Shown here: in pieces, positions 1 to 6,622 of the stretch
Position numbering within the stretch: the stretch's first letter is position 1
How the letters are laid out: every line of letters starts with the position of its first letter
Source: an uncultured Bacilli bacterium
GTDB lineage: Bacteria > Bacillota_I > Bacilli_A > RF39 > UBA660
Length of the DNA stretch: 9,800 bases
Direction: 5' to 3'
Assembly: GCA_947585065.1 (NCBI GenBank)
Contig: CANPWX010000028.1
Location: 1 to 9,800 of the forward strand
Translations under genes and position numbers: made by a program
Notes under the pieces: generated by a model
The model's database searches: none
What the model was told of the DNA's origin: nothing
The model's input: only the letters and a program-made list of their open reading frames with translations

Positions 1-1
1 A

Positions 2-1963
2 TCTTTAGAAGCATTTGATGAAATGATGGCTTTGTTCTATCGTCAAAAAGGATTAGTAGAAGATCCAGAAGATAAACTAAATCGTCTTCCAACATCAAGA
101 ATTAACATTCGTTATATGAGAATGTTTGATGGAGCATTCATGTACGCAGGTGGAGGACATATTGGAATTGAATATGATTCTATAGCTGGATTAATGCAAG
201 GAAAGAAAGCACAAGTATTAAGTGATGGAACGGTGGATACTTCTGGTTACTTTGGATGGGGAATTAGCCATGAAATTGGACATCAAATAAACCATAAATC
301 TTTAGCAATTGCAGAAGTAACCAATAATATTTATGCTTTACTTGCACAGACTGCAGATGATAAAGATGAATCAAGAATTGCTTCCAATTATGAAACAATC
401 TATAAAAAAGTAACATCAAATACCAAAGGAAAATCTTCAAATGTTTTTGTGACACTTGCAATGTATTGGCAACTTCATTTAGCATATGATGATAATCAAA
501 CATTCTATGATACCGATTCCATTTATGCAAAAATCAATCGTTTAGCAAGAAGTACAAAATTACAAGGATCAAAAGACGATTTATTAGTAATGTTAGCAAG
601 TGAAGCTGCAAATAGAAACTTAGTATCTTTCTTTGAAAATTGGGGATTAACACCAACTCAAACAGCCAAAGATTATGCATCTCAATTTGAACCAGAAACA
701 AGAGAACTTCGTTACTTAAATGATGAAACAAGAATTTATCGTATGGCTGGCAACAAAGGAATATCAAAAAATACAAAAGTTGTAGCTTCTCTAACAGAAG
801 CGGATAGTCAAAATAAACGTTTTACTTTAACATTTGATGTAACGGATGAAAAAGATAAAATTTTAGGATATGAAATAAAAAGAAATGGTGTAGTCATTGG
901 ATTCACAATGGAAAATTTCTTTACAGATTATGTTGGTACTTTAAATAATCGTGCAATCGAATATGAAGTGACAGCATACGATAAACTACTAAATAAAACA
1001 GAGACAATAAAATTAGAAGAAGTAAAAGTGAGTCATGATGGCAGTATTTCAAAAGAAAACTTTGGAATAGAATCAAATTACACTGCTGAAAATGAAATTT
1101 ATAATCCTGAAAATGATATGGATTTCGATTCCATGGAAGTAAATAAATTGATTGATGGCCAGAAAGAAACCATATTTGAAGGAACAAAAATCATCAAATT
1201 AGAAGGAAACCAAGAATTTAATGGAGTAGGAAATCCTTATATAATCATTGATTTAAATAGTACAATGGATATATCTGGTGTAAAATATCTATCAGGTGGA
1301 GAACATTCTATTAAAAAATATAAAATTTATGTGAGTCAAACACGAGAACCAAATTCATGGATATTAGCCAAAACTGGAGAGTTTACCGAAGGCGAGAACT
1401 TAATTTACTTTGATAAAGTTGGAACAACCGGTGGAGATCAGTTATGGACTTATAATGATATTGGATATGTTAAAATTGAAGCAATAGAACAGACTGGTAT
1501 CAGTGGAGCTGAAATAGATATCATCGCACCTCCAGGAGATAACATGGAATTAACAAGTGTTTCTAAATTATCAGAAGATTATTACTACATAGATGACATT
1601 GGTACTATTTTTATAAAATGGGATAATGGCTCATCTCTTGGATTAATTGCCGATGCAGATAAAAATTTAGAATACGGAGATTACACTACAGGGGTATACG
1701 ATGGAGACTTCTTTGCTTTCGCAACATTGGCAAGTGACAAAACAGTTTATGAAATAGCTAATGGAACATGGATGTATGCAGTAAGTGAAGAAGTATATGA
1801 AACGATGGTAGGAAAAGATGTTCGAGGAGTTTTACTTCGAGTAAATGATGCTAAAACAAATGAAGGAGAAAGAGTAACATCTACTTCTAAGAAAATGACT
1901 CATTTACCAGCATATAATGATTTACCATCATCTACTATAAAACAAAATGGAGGGAATGAATAA
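2..1963 (+). CDS. M60-family zinc metallopeptidase (enhancin/mucin-peptidase type), 5' end missing
   Basis: The reading frame is open to the window edge (TCT at base 2), so the Met at base 23 is probably internal and the N-terminus, with any signal peptide, lies upstream. The motif HEIGH (269-283) followed by Glu at 314-316 in an AEVTNN context fits the M60 gluzincin signature HExxH...E; the preceding MYAGGGHIGIEYD stretch is also M60-like. M60 enzymes bind zinc and typically cleave mucin-type O-glycoproteins outside the cell. After the catalytic part comes a fibronectin-III-like stretch (about 770-1035, GYEIKRNG...YEVTAYD) and then a region resembling an F5/8C (CBM32-like) carbohydrate-binding domain (about 1060-1520). 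The last 140 residues are unassigned. No dockerin, LPXTG or C-terminal membrane segment is visible, so the enzyme is probably released or held by a partner. Its stop overlaps the next start (TAATG). The peptidase call is firm; the accessory domains are tentative. Confidence 0.88.
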   Translation, partial: SLEAFDEMMALFYRQKGLVEDPEDKLNRLPTSRINIRYMRMFDGAFMYAGGGHIGIEYDSIAGLMQGKKAQVLSDGTVDTSGYFGWGISHEIGHQINHKSLAIAEVTNNIYALLAQTADDKDESRIASNYETIYKKVTSNTKGKSSNVFVTLAMYWQLHLAYDDNQTFYDTDSIYAKINRLARSTKLQGSKDDLLVMLASEAANRNLVSFFENWGLTPTQTAKDYASQFEPETRELRYLNDETRIYRMAGNKGISKNTKVVASLTEADSQNKRFTLTFDVTDEKDKILGYEIKRNGVVIGFTMENFFTDYVGTLNNRAIEYEVTAYDKLLNKTETIKLEEVKVSHDGSISKENFGIESNYTAENEIYNPENDMDFDSMEVNKLIDGQKETIFEGTKIIKLEGNQEFNGVGNPYIIIDLNSTMDISGVKYLSGGEHSIKKYKIYVSQTREPNSWILAKTGEFTEGENLIYFDKVGTTGGDQLWTYNDIGYVKIEAIEQTGISGAEIDIIAPPGDNMELTSVSKLSEDYYYIDDIGTIFIKWDNGSSLGLIADADKNLEYGDYTTGVYDGDFFAFATLASDKTVYEIANGTWMYAVSEEVYETMVGKDVRGVLLRVNDAKTNEGERVTSTSKKMTHLPAYNDLPSSTIKQNGGNE

Positions 1964-2919
1964 TGAAACGTAGTATTTATTTACTATTTCTCCCTCTCTT
2001 CCTTCTTTGTATTATAAATGTGAATGCAGAGACTTTAAAACAAACAGAAATAGAAAATGGAAAAGTAGAATTAAGTATATCAACTGATCAAGGATACATG
2101 GATACCTTTATGACAACTATAGAAGTAAAAGGAAATGTTCAAATTTCTGAATTTATTTGGAATAGCGCATTAGATAACATGGCATTAAAAGATAGCAAAA
2201 TTAAACAAGACGGAAAAGAATTAGAACTTGTAGTAACAGCAAAAGCTAAAAATATTTTAGAAAATTCAAAGACAATATCACTTGGAACAATAACAGTGAT
2301 CGGAGAAGAAACAACTACATATAGTTTTCAAATGAACTCTTTTGCTTTTACAAACTTAGATAAAAATATAGTAAATTCTAATAATTTGTATGTTGCAGAT
2401 CAAAAAAATTATACTTTAACAGTGAAAAAAGAAGAACCTGAGGAAGATCAAAAACAAGAAGAATCAGGAAATACGGGCGATAACAAAGAGGACTCGAGTA
2501 AAGAAGATGAACCAGAGCCTCCAAAAGAGGAAACGGATACTCCTGAAGAAAATACACCAGAGTCGCCCAAAGAGGAAGAACCTTCTCAAGGCGATGTGAA
2601 TATGGGAGAAACAAAACCAACGGAATCGGAAAATAAAGGAGAAAATTCCGAAAGTTCAGAAACTCATCCATCCACAAACAACGATCAAAATACCGAGAAT
2701 CAAGATAAAACAGACACATCAAATAATAACCAAAGTACTGATCCAGAGACTCCAAACAAAGATATGGATAAGAATGAACAAACTCAAGATAAAGAGGAAA
2801 ACAAAAATCAAAATACAGAAGAAAAAAATGAAACAAGTCCTTTAATTTTTGTCGCAGCTGGTGTCGTGGCAATGGTTGCAATAATTGGTATTATATATTT
2901 ATTAGTAAGAGTTCATTAA
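1963..2919 (+). CDS. Stalked, C-terminally membrane-anchored surface protein, possibly with a cohesin-like N-domain
   Basis: This 318-residue protein starts at an ATG sharing one base with the peptidase stop. A GGAGGG Shine-Dalgarno (1949-1954) inside the upstream gene supports translational coupling. Residues 1-22 form a signal peptide (MKR, hydrophobic core, likely cleavage after NVNA). Residues 23 to about 155 look like a compact beta-rich domain; strands such as VELSISTD, SLGTITVIG and YSFQMNSFAF are loosely reminiscent of cohesin/Ig-like folds, but I cannot confirm the family. Residues about 156-288 are a low-complexity acidic Glu/Pro/Asn/Thr stalk with no Cys. Residues about 293-315 are a single membrane helix with a short RVH tail. 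There is no LPXTG, so anchoring is by the membrane rather than sortase. I infer that the outward domain acts with the co-transcribed M60 peptidase, as a tether or glycan/protein binder. The domain name is uncertain; the topology is well supported. Confidence 0.8.
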   Translation: MKRSIYLLFLPLFLLCIINVNAETLKQTEIENGKVELSISTDQGYMDTFMTTIEVKGNVQISEFIWNSALDNMALKDSKIKQDGKELELVVTAKAKNILENSKTISLGTITVIGEETTTYSFQMNSFAFTNLDKNIVNSNNLYVADQKNYTLTVKKEEPEEDQKQEESGNTGDNKEDSSKEDEPEPPKEETDTPEENTPESPKEEEPSQGDVNMGETKPTESENKGENSESSETHPSTNNDQNTENQDKTDTSNNNQSTDPETPNKDMDKNEQTQDKEENKNQNTEEKNETSPLIFVAAGVVAMVAIIGIIYLLVRVH

Positions 2920-2942
2920 GATGTCCAGAAGGATATCTTTTT
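2918..2942 (+). terminator. Intrinsic terminator of the peptidase/surface-protein operon
   Basis: The arm AGATGTCC (2919-2926) pairs with GGATATCT (2931-2938), with one G-U pair and an AGAA loop. A further A-T pair forms at 2918/2939, and the T-run covers 2938-2942. It begins at the stop codon of the surface-protein gene. Confidence 0.85.
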
Positions 2943-2956
2943 CTATTATAAAAAAA

Positions 2957-2979
2957 TTCTCAAAGTTATTCACTTTGAG
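2957..2979 (+). repeat. Left copy of a 23-bp inverted repeat, itself a hairpin
   Basis: The core at 2959-2979 has arms CTCAAAGT and ACTTTGAG around TATTC. The 23 bases at 2957-2979 are the exact reverse complement of 3127-3149, and identity stops at both ends beyond this. Read on the minus strand, the hairpin is followed by AA and a run of seven T (2956-2950), so it would act as a leftward intrinsic terminator. Read on the plus strand it has no T-run, so it is not the terminator of the upstream operon. Confidence 0.9.
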
Positions 2980-3006
2980 TAATGGCTATATTTATTATCT
3001 ATTAAC

Positions 3007-3035
3007 ATTATACAATAATTGATAAAGTTTGAAAA
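3007..3035 (-). promoter_or_regulatory. Leftward promoter candidate inside the inverted-repeat cassette
   Basis: On the minus strand, TTTTCA (3035-3030), a 17-base spacer and a perfect TATAAT (3012-3007) form a good sigma-A-type promoter. In the present orientation it points away from the DUF285 gene, toward the hairpin plus T-run at 2979-2950, so a transcript would be only about 50 nt. If the cassette were inverted it would point at the DUF285 gene. Confidence 0.45.
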
Positions 3036-3078
3036 TAGATATTGTTGAAATTTCGATTTTTTATTTTTTGATTTTGGT

Positions 3079-3096
3079 GTCAAAGAGAATCACTAT
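3079..3096 (+). repeat. Degenerate third copy of the repeat motif
   Basis: TCAAAG-A-GAAT-C-ACT (3080-3094) matches the right-hand repeat pattern TCAAAG-T-GAAT-A-ACT in the same orientation, with single mismatches at two positions. It lacks the closing palindromic arm. It overlaps the place where the -35 of the gene 3168-4205 promoter should be, which suggests a protein-binding site. In such AT-rich DNA chance similarity is possible. Confidence 0.4.
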
Positions 3097-3108
3097 CCCT
3101 TTATTTAT

Positions 3109-3117
3109 TGATAAAAT
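3109..3117 (+). promoter_or_regulatory. Extended -10 promoter candidate for the DUF285 gene
   Basis: TGATAAAAT is an extended -10 (TGn plus TAAAAT at 3112-3117), identical to the one in front of rubrerythrin. The -35 position (3089-3094, ATCACT) is poor and lies within the degenerate repeat copy, consistent with a weak or activator-dependent promoter. The transcript would start around 3124, at the edge of the right repeat. Confidence 0.45.
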
Positions 3118-3126
3118 CCTTTTTTT

Positions 3127-3149
3127 CTCAAAGTGAATAACTTTGAGAA
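3127..3149 (-). repeat. Right copy of the 23-bp inverted repeat, in the 5' leader of the DUF285 gene
   Basis: Its hairpin (3127-3147) has arms CTCAAAGT and ACTTTGAG around GAATA, the exact reverse complement of the left copy, plus AA at 3148-3149. It ends 18 bases before the DUF285 start codon and just before the AAAGGAAAG ribosome site, so as RNA it could also influence translation initiation. No T-run follows on either strand, so it is not a terminator. Confidence 0.9.
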
Positions 3150-3167
3150 AATGAAAGGAAAGTAAAA

Positions 3168-4205
3168 ATGAATAAAAAAATGAAATTAGAAAAATTTAAA
3201 GAAAAAAATAAGAAGAAATTAGGTGTTCTATTATTTACAATTATTTGCATGATATTAATAGGCAGTGTGATCCTTTATAAGACATTTGCAAGTTTTACGG
3301 TGAGCAAAGATTTTAATATGATTAATGGAAATATCCAAGGAATGGGAGACATTGAGTTTGCGTTTTATCTAAATGGGGCTTTATCTAAAACGATGCCATC
3401 AAATTATACGGATTATGATTTAGATGAAAAAGAAAGCTACTGTGGTTTAGGAGATAAAAAGTTAGAAGAAATGAATATAGAATATCATAGACAAGATGGA
3501 ACCATTTCAATTCAAGGATTAACTTCAACGAAAACAAAATGTTATCTTTATTTTAAAACATATGATAAAGAAGTAGGAATGATTAAATTAACATCAAACA
3601 GTGCAGATGCTGAAGACATATGGGCTTATAAAGATTCGATCAATAAAATCGTATTTGAAAATAAAATAGAACCTAAAGTAACATATGATCATTCCTATGA
3701 TATCAGTGTAAAACAGGATGGAAGCGTAATGGCTTATTTAGTAAAGAATGAAGATAATATGTATACTTGTTATATTCAAGGGAATAAAAAAATAAAGACC
3801 AATACCAATAGTGCATCTTTATTTTCACAATTTAAAAAAGTAAAAACATTGGAAGGAATGGAATATTTAGATACTAGTGAAACAACAAACATGACGAATA
3901 TGTTTCGAGAAATGGAAAGCTTAACCGAGATTGATTTAAGTCACTTTGATACAAGTCAAGTAACCGATATGAATTCTATGTTTAACAATAATTACAAATT
4001 AGAATTTTTAGATTTGGGAGAAAGTTTTGATACGAGTAAAGTAAATAATATGAATGGCATGTTTTACGCTTCATCTTCATTAAAATATATAAAATATGGA
4101 AATAAGTTTGTTCGAAAACCGGATTCCGATATAACGAATATGTTTGGCTATGCACCGAATGCAAATAAACCAACCGGTGAATCATGGAATGATGTTTCAT
4201 GGTAA
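3168..4205 (+). CDS. Membrane-anchored BspA-like surface protein with DUF285 repeats
   Basis: The ATG at 3168 follows AAAGGAAAG (3154-3162) at good spacing. The 345-residue protein has a very Lys-rich N-terminus, then one hydrophobic segment (about residues 19-42) serving as signal peptide or signal anchor. Residues about 43-130 form a module with two Cys (SYCGLGD and TKCYLYF) that could make a disulfide; I recall similar N-terminal modules in other low-GC gut Firmicutes surface proteins, but this is from memory. Residues about 228-330 carry DUF285/BspA leucine-rich repeats: MTNMF, then LTEIDLSHFDTSQVTDM, MNSMF, LEFLDLGESFDTSKVNNM, MNGMF and a degenerate final unit. Family members are cell-surface proteins often linked to adhesion. 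The repeat block is short (about three to four units), and no sortase or other C-terminal anchor is present. It sits directly behind the inverted-repeat cassette and ends in its own terminator, so it is probably monocistronic. Confidence 0.87.
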   Translation: MNKKMKLEKFKEKNKKKLGVLLFTIICMILIGSVILYKTFASFTVSKDFNMINGNIQGMGDIEFAFYLNGALSKTMPSNYTDYDLDEKESYCGLGDKKLEEMNIEYHRQDGTISIQGLTSTKTKCYLYFKTYDKEVGMIKLTSNSADAEDIWAYKDSINKIVFENKIEPKVTYDHSYDISVKQDGSVMAYLVKNEDNMYTCYIQGNKKIKTNTNSASLFSQFKKVKTLEGMEYLDTSETTNMTNMFREMESLTEIDLSHFDTSQVTDMNSMFNNNYKLEFLDLGESFDTSKVNNMNGMFYASSSLKYIKYGNKFVRKPDSDITNMFGYAPNANKPTGESWNDVSW

Positions 4206-4209
4206 AAAT

Positions 4210-4257
4210 AAACGAATGCGAATGAAAAGATTTTAATTTACAATTCGTTTTTTTTTT
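4210..4257 (+). terminator. Intrinsic terminator of the DUF285 gene
   Basis: AAACGAAT (4210-4217) pairs with ATTCGTTT (4243-4250), and the T-run covers 4248-4257. The 25-base loop is long and may fold further through AAAA/TTTT. The loop contains the -35 box of the next promoter. Confidence 0.75.
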
Positions 4258-4265
4258 GATATTAT
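4237..4265 (+). promoter_or_regulatory. Promoter of the coiled-coil/DUF1292-like operon
   Basis: TTTACA (4237-4242), a 17-base spacer and TATTAT (4260-4265) with an upstream TGA, making an extended -10. The -35 lies inside the preceding terminator hairpin. Confidence 0.65.
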
Positions 4266-4306
4266 TATATTGGAAAAGAATAGAGTAAAAGAGAGGTTGA
4301 TCTTTT

Positions 4307-6277
4307 ATGCAAAGAGATATTATAAAAAAAATAGAATTACTAGTGGAAATGTCTGATACAAACAATCACTACGACTCCCTTCAAGAAGAATACAATGTAT
4401 TAAAAAAAGATATTGAAATTTTGAAAAATAAGATTGCGCGTGTAAAAAAATCAATGTTAGATAAAAAATATATAAATGCAAGTGATCGAATTATTGATGA
4501 AAATATTAAAATAGGATTAGAAAATAAAATAGCTACTTATGAACAATCCTTAAATGATATATTAAATGAATTAGAAGATGTTTCAAAAGAAGAAGAAGAT
4601 TACCACAAAATAATCAATGATTTAGAAAAAGAAATTGCAACGTCAAAAAGCTTTTTAGAAGCATTAGAATTAAAATTAAAAACAATCGGAAGCAAAGATA
4701 AATCAGTCTATTCTTTTTATGAAGATTTAATTGACACGACAACGAAAGAAATAAAAGAAAATGAAGAAAAACTACAAACAAAGAAAAATGTATATGAACA
4801 AATTGAAGCAAGATTAGCTAGTTTTGGAGAAAATCGTTATATTTTAGAAGAAAAAATGAAAAAGGATAAAAACAAACTAGAAGAAACAGAAGAAACATTA
4901 AATAATCCAGATTCTTACATCGATTATAAAATGAAAACAAAAGATGAAGAAAATCTTGAATCATTAAATAAAGAACTAGAAGCAATGGAAAGAAGAAAAT
5001 TAGAAATAATTACAGATCCGTCTTTTATTGGACATGATGCCGAAGAATTATTAATGGAAGACGATCGAACCAGTGCACTAGACAAAATAAAAGAGTTGAT
5101 AACAATCGTCAATTCAAAACCATATATGGATTACAAATACGAAGAACTAGATGAAATATTAGAAGAAGCAATAACAAAAAGAGACGAATTTGCAAGTGCA
5201 ATGGAAGGAAAAAAATACGATGGAACAGATAATAATATTGTAGAAAATCGAATGGAATTTCTTTCCAAAAAAATAGAAATGAAAAAACAAGAAAAAGAAA
5301 CATTACAACAAAAAATTAGAAATATGGATACCACAATGGTTCAAGAATTAATGACTTCCATCGCAAGTACCAAAGAATATAGAGAACATTTAAAAACAGA
5401 TATTGAAGAATACAAAAAAGTTATGGAAGAAAATAATGAATATAAAACACCAAAGAAAAAAGCAAATTTAAATGCCGCATTTCATCGAAAATGTGAGGAA
5501 TTAAATCAAATAGAAAATATTATCGAATCTTATGAAAAAGACTTAGAAGAAATAGTGGAATGCTCTAAAAAATTAGAAAGTGAAGATTTAGAAAATTTAA
5601 CAAATGAAATAAATAATTTACAAGAAGAAATAAAATCCTATGAAAAATTAAAATTTTTTGCAAATCCAGCAGATGATATTTTAGCAATAGAAAAAGATAA
5701 AACTGAATTAAAGAAATTATCAGATGAAGTAAGTAAAATTGAACACCGTAAAAAATATTTAAAAACTCCAAGTGAGATATATGATGAAATAGAAATATCT
5801 ATGGCTTCTTTAGGACAAGAAGAAGAAAAGAAAGAAGAAACTGCACCAGTTAATTTAAATGATTATTTAATAAATGATATAGAGGAAGAAAAAGAGGATG
5901 AGAATAAAATATCAGAATCAGAAGAAATAGAATTACCAGAAATACCTTCTATAGAAATACCTACTCCAGAGGAAAAAGATACAACTCAACAAGACGAAGA
6001 TTTAGATGAATTTAAATTTCCTCCAAGAGCCACGGTAATATCTCAAAGTCCATCATTAATAAAAGTAATTTCTGTCGAGCCAATTGAAGAAGAAAAAACA
6101 GAAGTAACTCCTCCAGATGTACCAGAACCAGTAAAAATTGAACCACTTCCAACAGAGCCAGGTTTAATTTCTACTTCAACCGAATCAGATGATTTTATGG
6201 TAAATAATGAATTTGAAGATACCGATTATATTAGCTTTAATGATTTACTAGAAGGGAGTAAAAAGAATGAAGATTAA
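4307..6277 (+). CDS. Large cytoplasmic coiled-coil protein with a proline/acid-rich tail, unknown function
   Basis: I do not recognise a named family. The ATG at 4307 follows AGAGGTTGAT (4292-4301). The 656-residue product has no signal peptide or membrane helix. Residues 1 to about 500 are almost entirely Lys/Glu/Leu/Ile-rich helical sequence with heptad-like spacing, interrupted by short breaks (around NPDSYIDYK, DPSFIGHDAEE, SKPYMDYKYEE, NAAFHRKCEE and FFANPADD), giving several coiled-coil segments as in SMC-type or cytoskeletal scaffolds. No Walker A/B or ABC signature is visible, so it is not a true SMC ATPase. Residues about 502-656 form an acidic, Pro-rich, probably disordered tail with two less biased patches: FPPRATVISQSPSLIKVISV (about 570-589) and the C-terminal DFMVNNEFEDTDYISFNDLL, which could be docking motifs. 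It overlaps the next gene by 11 bases. A structural role in envelope, division or chromosome organisation is conceivable but not shown. Confidence 0.85.
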   Translation: MQRDIIKKIELLVEMSDTNNHYDSLQEEYNVLKKDIEILKNKIARVKKSMLDKKYINASDRIIDENIKIGLENKIATYEQSLNDILNELEDVSKEEEDYHKIINDLEKEIATSKSFLEALELKLKTIGSKDKSVYSFYEDLIDTTTKEIKENEEKLQTKKNVYEQIEARLASFGENRYILEEKMKKDKNKLEETEETLNNPDSYIDYKMKTKDEENLESLNKELEAMERRKLEIITDPSFIGHDAEELLMEDDRTSALDKIKELITIVNSKPYMDYKYEELDEILEEAITKRDEFASAMEGKKYDGTDNNIVENRMEFLSKKIEMKKQEKETLQQKIRNMDTTMVQELMTSIASTKEYREHLKTDIEEYKKVMEENNEYKTPKKKANLNAAFHRKCEELNQIENIIESYEKDLEEIVECSKKLESEDLENLTNEINNLQEEIKSYEKLKFFANPADDILAIEKDKTELKKLSDEVSKIEHRKKYLKTPSEIYDEIEISMASLGQEEEKKEETAPVNLNDYLINDIEEEKEDENKISESEEIELPEIPSIEIPTPEEKDTTQQDEDLDEFKFPPRATVISQSPSLIKVISVEPIEEEKTEVTPPDVPEPVKIEPLPTEPGLISTSTESDDFMVNNEFEDTDYISFNDLLEGSKKNED

Positions 6278-6518
6278 AACAAATACAATTATTACTCTCG
6301 AAAATGAAGAACGATATGTAGTTTTAAATGAAACAACCTATCAAAAAGAAGTATACTTTTTAGTAATGGGTATGGATGAAAAAAAAGAGATTATTCAAAC
6401 CAAAGTTGCCATTTTAAAACAAGTAAAAATAAATGATGAGATATATGTAGAAAAAGTAACCGATTCAAAATTAATTATTGAATTAACAAATTTATTGAAA
6501 AGTCAATTATCAATGTAA
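6267..6518 (+). CDS. Small DUF1292-like protein
   Basis: The 83-residue product starts at ATG 6267 inside the end of the coiled-coil gene (11-base overlap), with GAAGGGAG at 6251-6258 as the ribosome site, so the two are probably translationally coupled. The pattern NTIITLENEERYVVLNETTY, then VYFLVMGMDEKKE, then a VAILKQV...EIYVEKV strand pair and a closing helix resembles the DUF1292 (YrzB-like) fold of small Firmicutes proteins, whose function is unknown. It lacks the very acidic character common in that family, so the assignment is moderate. No membrane segment, Cys pair or known catalytic motif is present. In many Firmicutes yrzB sits beside ruvX/yrrK; here the partner is a coiled-coil protein instead. 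A terminator follows immediately. Confidence 0.7.
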   Translation: MKIKTNTIITLENEERYVVLNETTYQKEVYFLVMGMDEKKEIIQTKVAILKQVKINDEIYVEKVTDSKLIIELTNLLKSQLSM

Positions 6519-6543
6519 CTACCGAGTGGTAGTTATGTTTTTT
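6516..6543 (+). terminator. Intrinsic terminator after the DUF1292-like gene
   Basis: TAACTACC (6516-6523) pairs perfectly with GGTAGTTA (6528-6535) around GAGT, followed by a T-run at 6538-6543; the stem includes the stop codon. A second perfect small hairpin, GTTTTTTG (6537-6544) with CAAAAAAC (6548-6555) around TTT, overlaps the T-run. Confidence 0.85.
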
Positions 6544-6569
6544 GTTTCAAAAAACAAACAGAAAAGACA

Positions 6570-6598
6570 TTTACATTTTTTTTAGTTTTTGATAAAAT
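6570..6598 (+). promoter_or_regulatory. Rubrerythrin promoter
   Basis: TTTACA (6570-6575), a 17-base spacer and TAAAAT (6593-6598) preceded by TGA (extended -10). The spacer is T-rich. I see no clear PerR box, so control by peroxide stress is not demonstrated by sequence. Confidence 0.75.
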
Positions 6599-6622
6599 AA
6601 AACTGTTAGGAGGTAAATAATT

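Larger units (their letters stand above)
2943..3167. other. Non-coding inverted-repeat cassette upstream of the DUF285 surface gene
   Basis: No plausible gene is present. The segment contains the two inverted 23-bp repeats (147 bases apart), the degenerate third copy, a leftward promoter-like site (3007-3035), a rightward extended -10 (3109-3117) and an AT-rich spacer with T-tracts at about 3056-3075. The arrangement resembles invertible promoter switches that control surface proteins. An operator array or a small inverted-repeat element (MITE) of about 193 bp are the alternatives. No recombinase or transposase gene is in the window. Confidence 0.6.

Noticed and set aside
23..25. ATG at 23 as the true start of the peptidase
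   Set aside because: The frame is open to base 2, the preceding residues read as normal protein, no ribosome site precedes it, and the HExxH motif would be unusually close to the N-terminus with no signal peptide.
2378..2881. A 167-codon open frame on the minus strand opposite the stalk of the surface protein
   Set aside because: It is a shadow of the biased GAA/AAA/CCA codons of the acidic stalk; it has no ribosome site and its Leu/Phe/Tyr composition follows from the opposite strand.
2836..2916. Sortase (LPXTG-type) anchor on the stalked surface protein
   Set aside because: No LPXTG-like motif precedes the hydrophobic segment and the tail is only RVH; a plain membrane anchor fits better.
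2957..2979. Second forward terminator for the peptidase operon
   Set aside because: The hairpin has no T-run on the plus strand; the real terminator is at 2918-2942. It fits a minus-strand terminator instead.
2957..3149. Insertion sequence remnant or MITE
   Set aside because: No transposase fragment and no convincing target-site duplication at the ends; kept only as an alternative, since a MITE without an obvious duplication cannot be excluded.
6541..6622. PerR/peroxide operator upstream of rubrerythrin
   Set aside because: No good match to the TTATAAT-n-ATTATAA palindrome; the TGATAAAATAAA stretch is explained by the -10 box.
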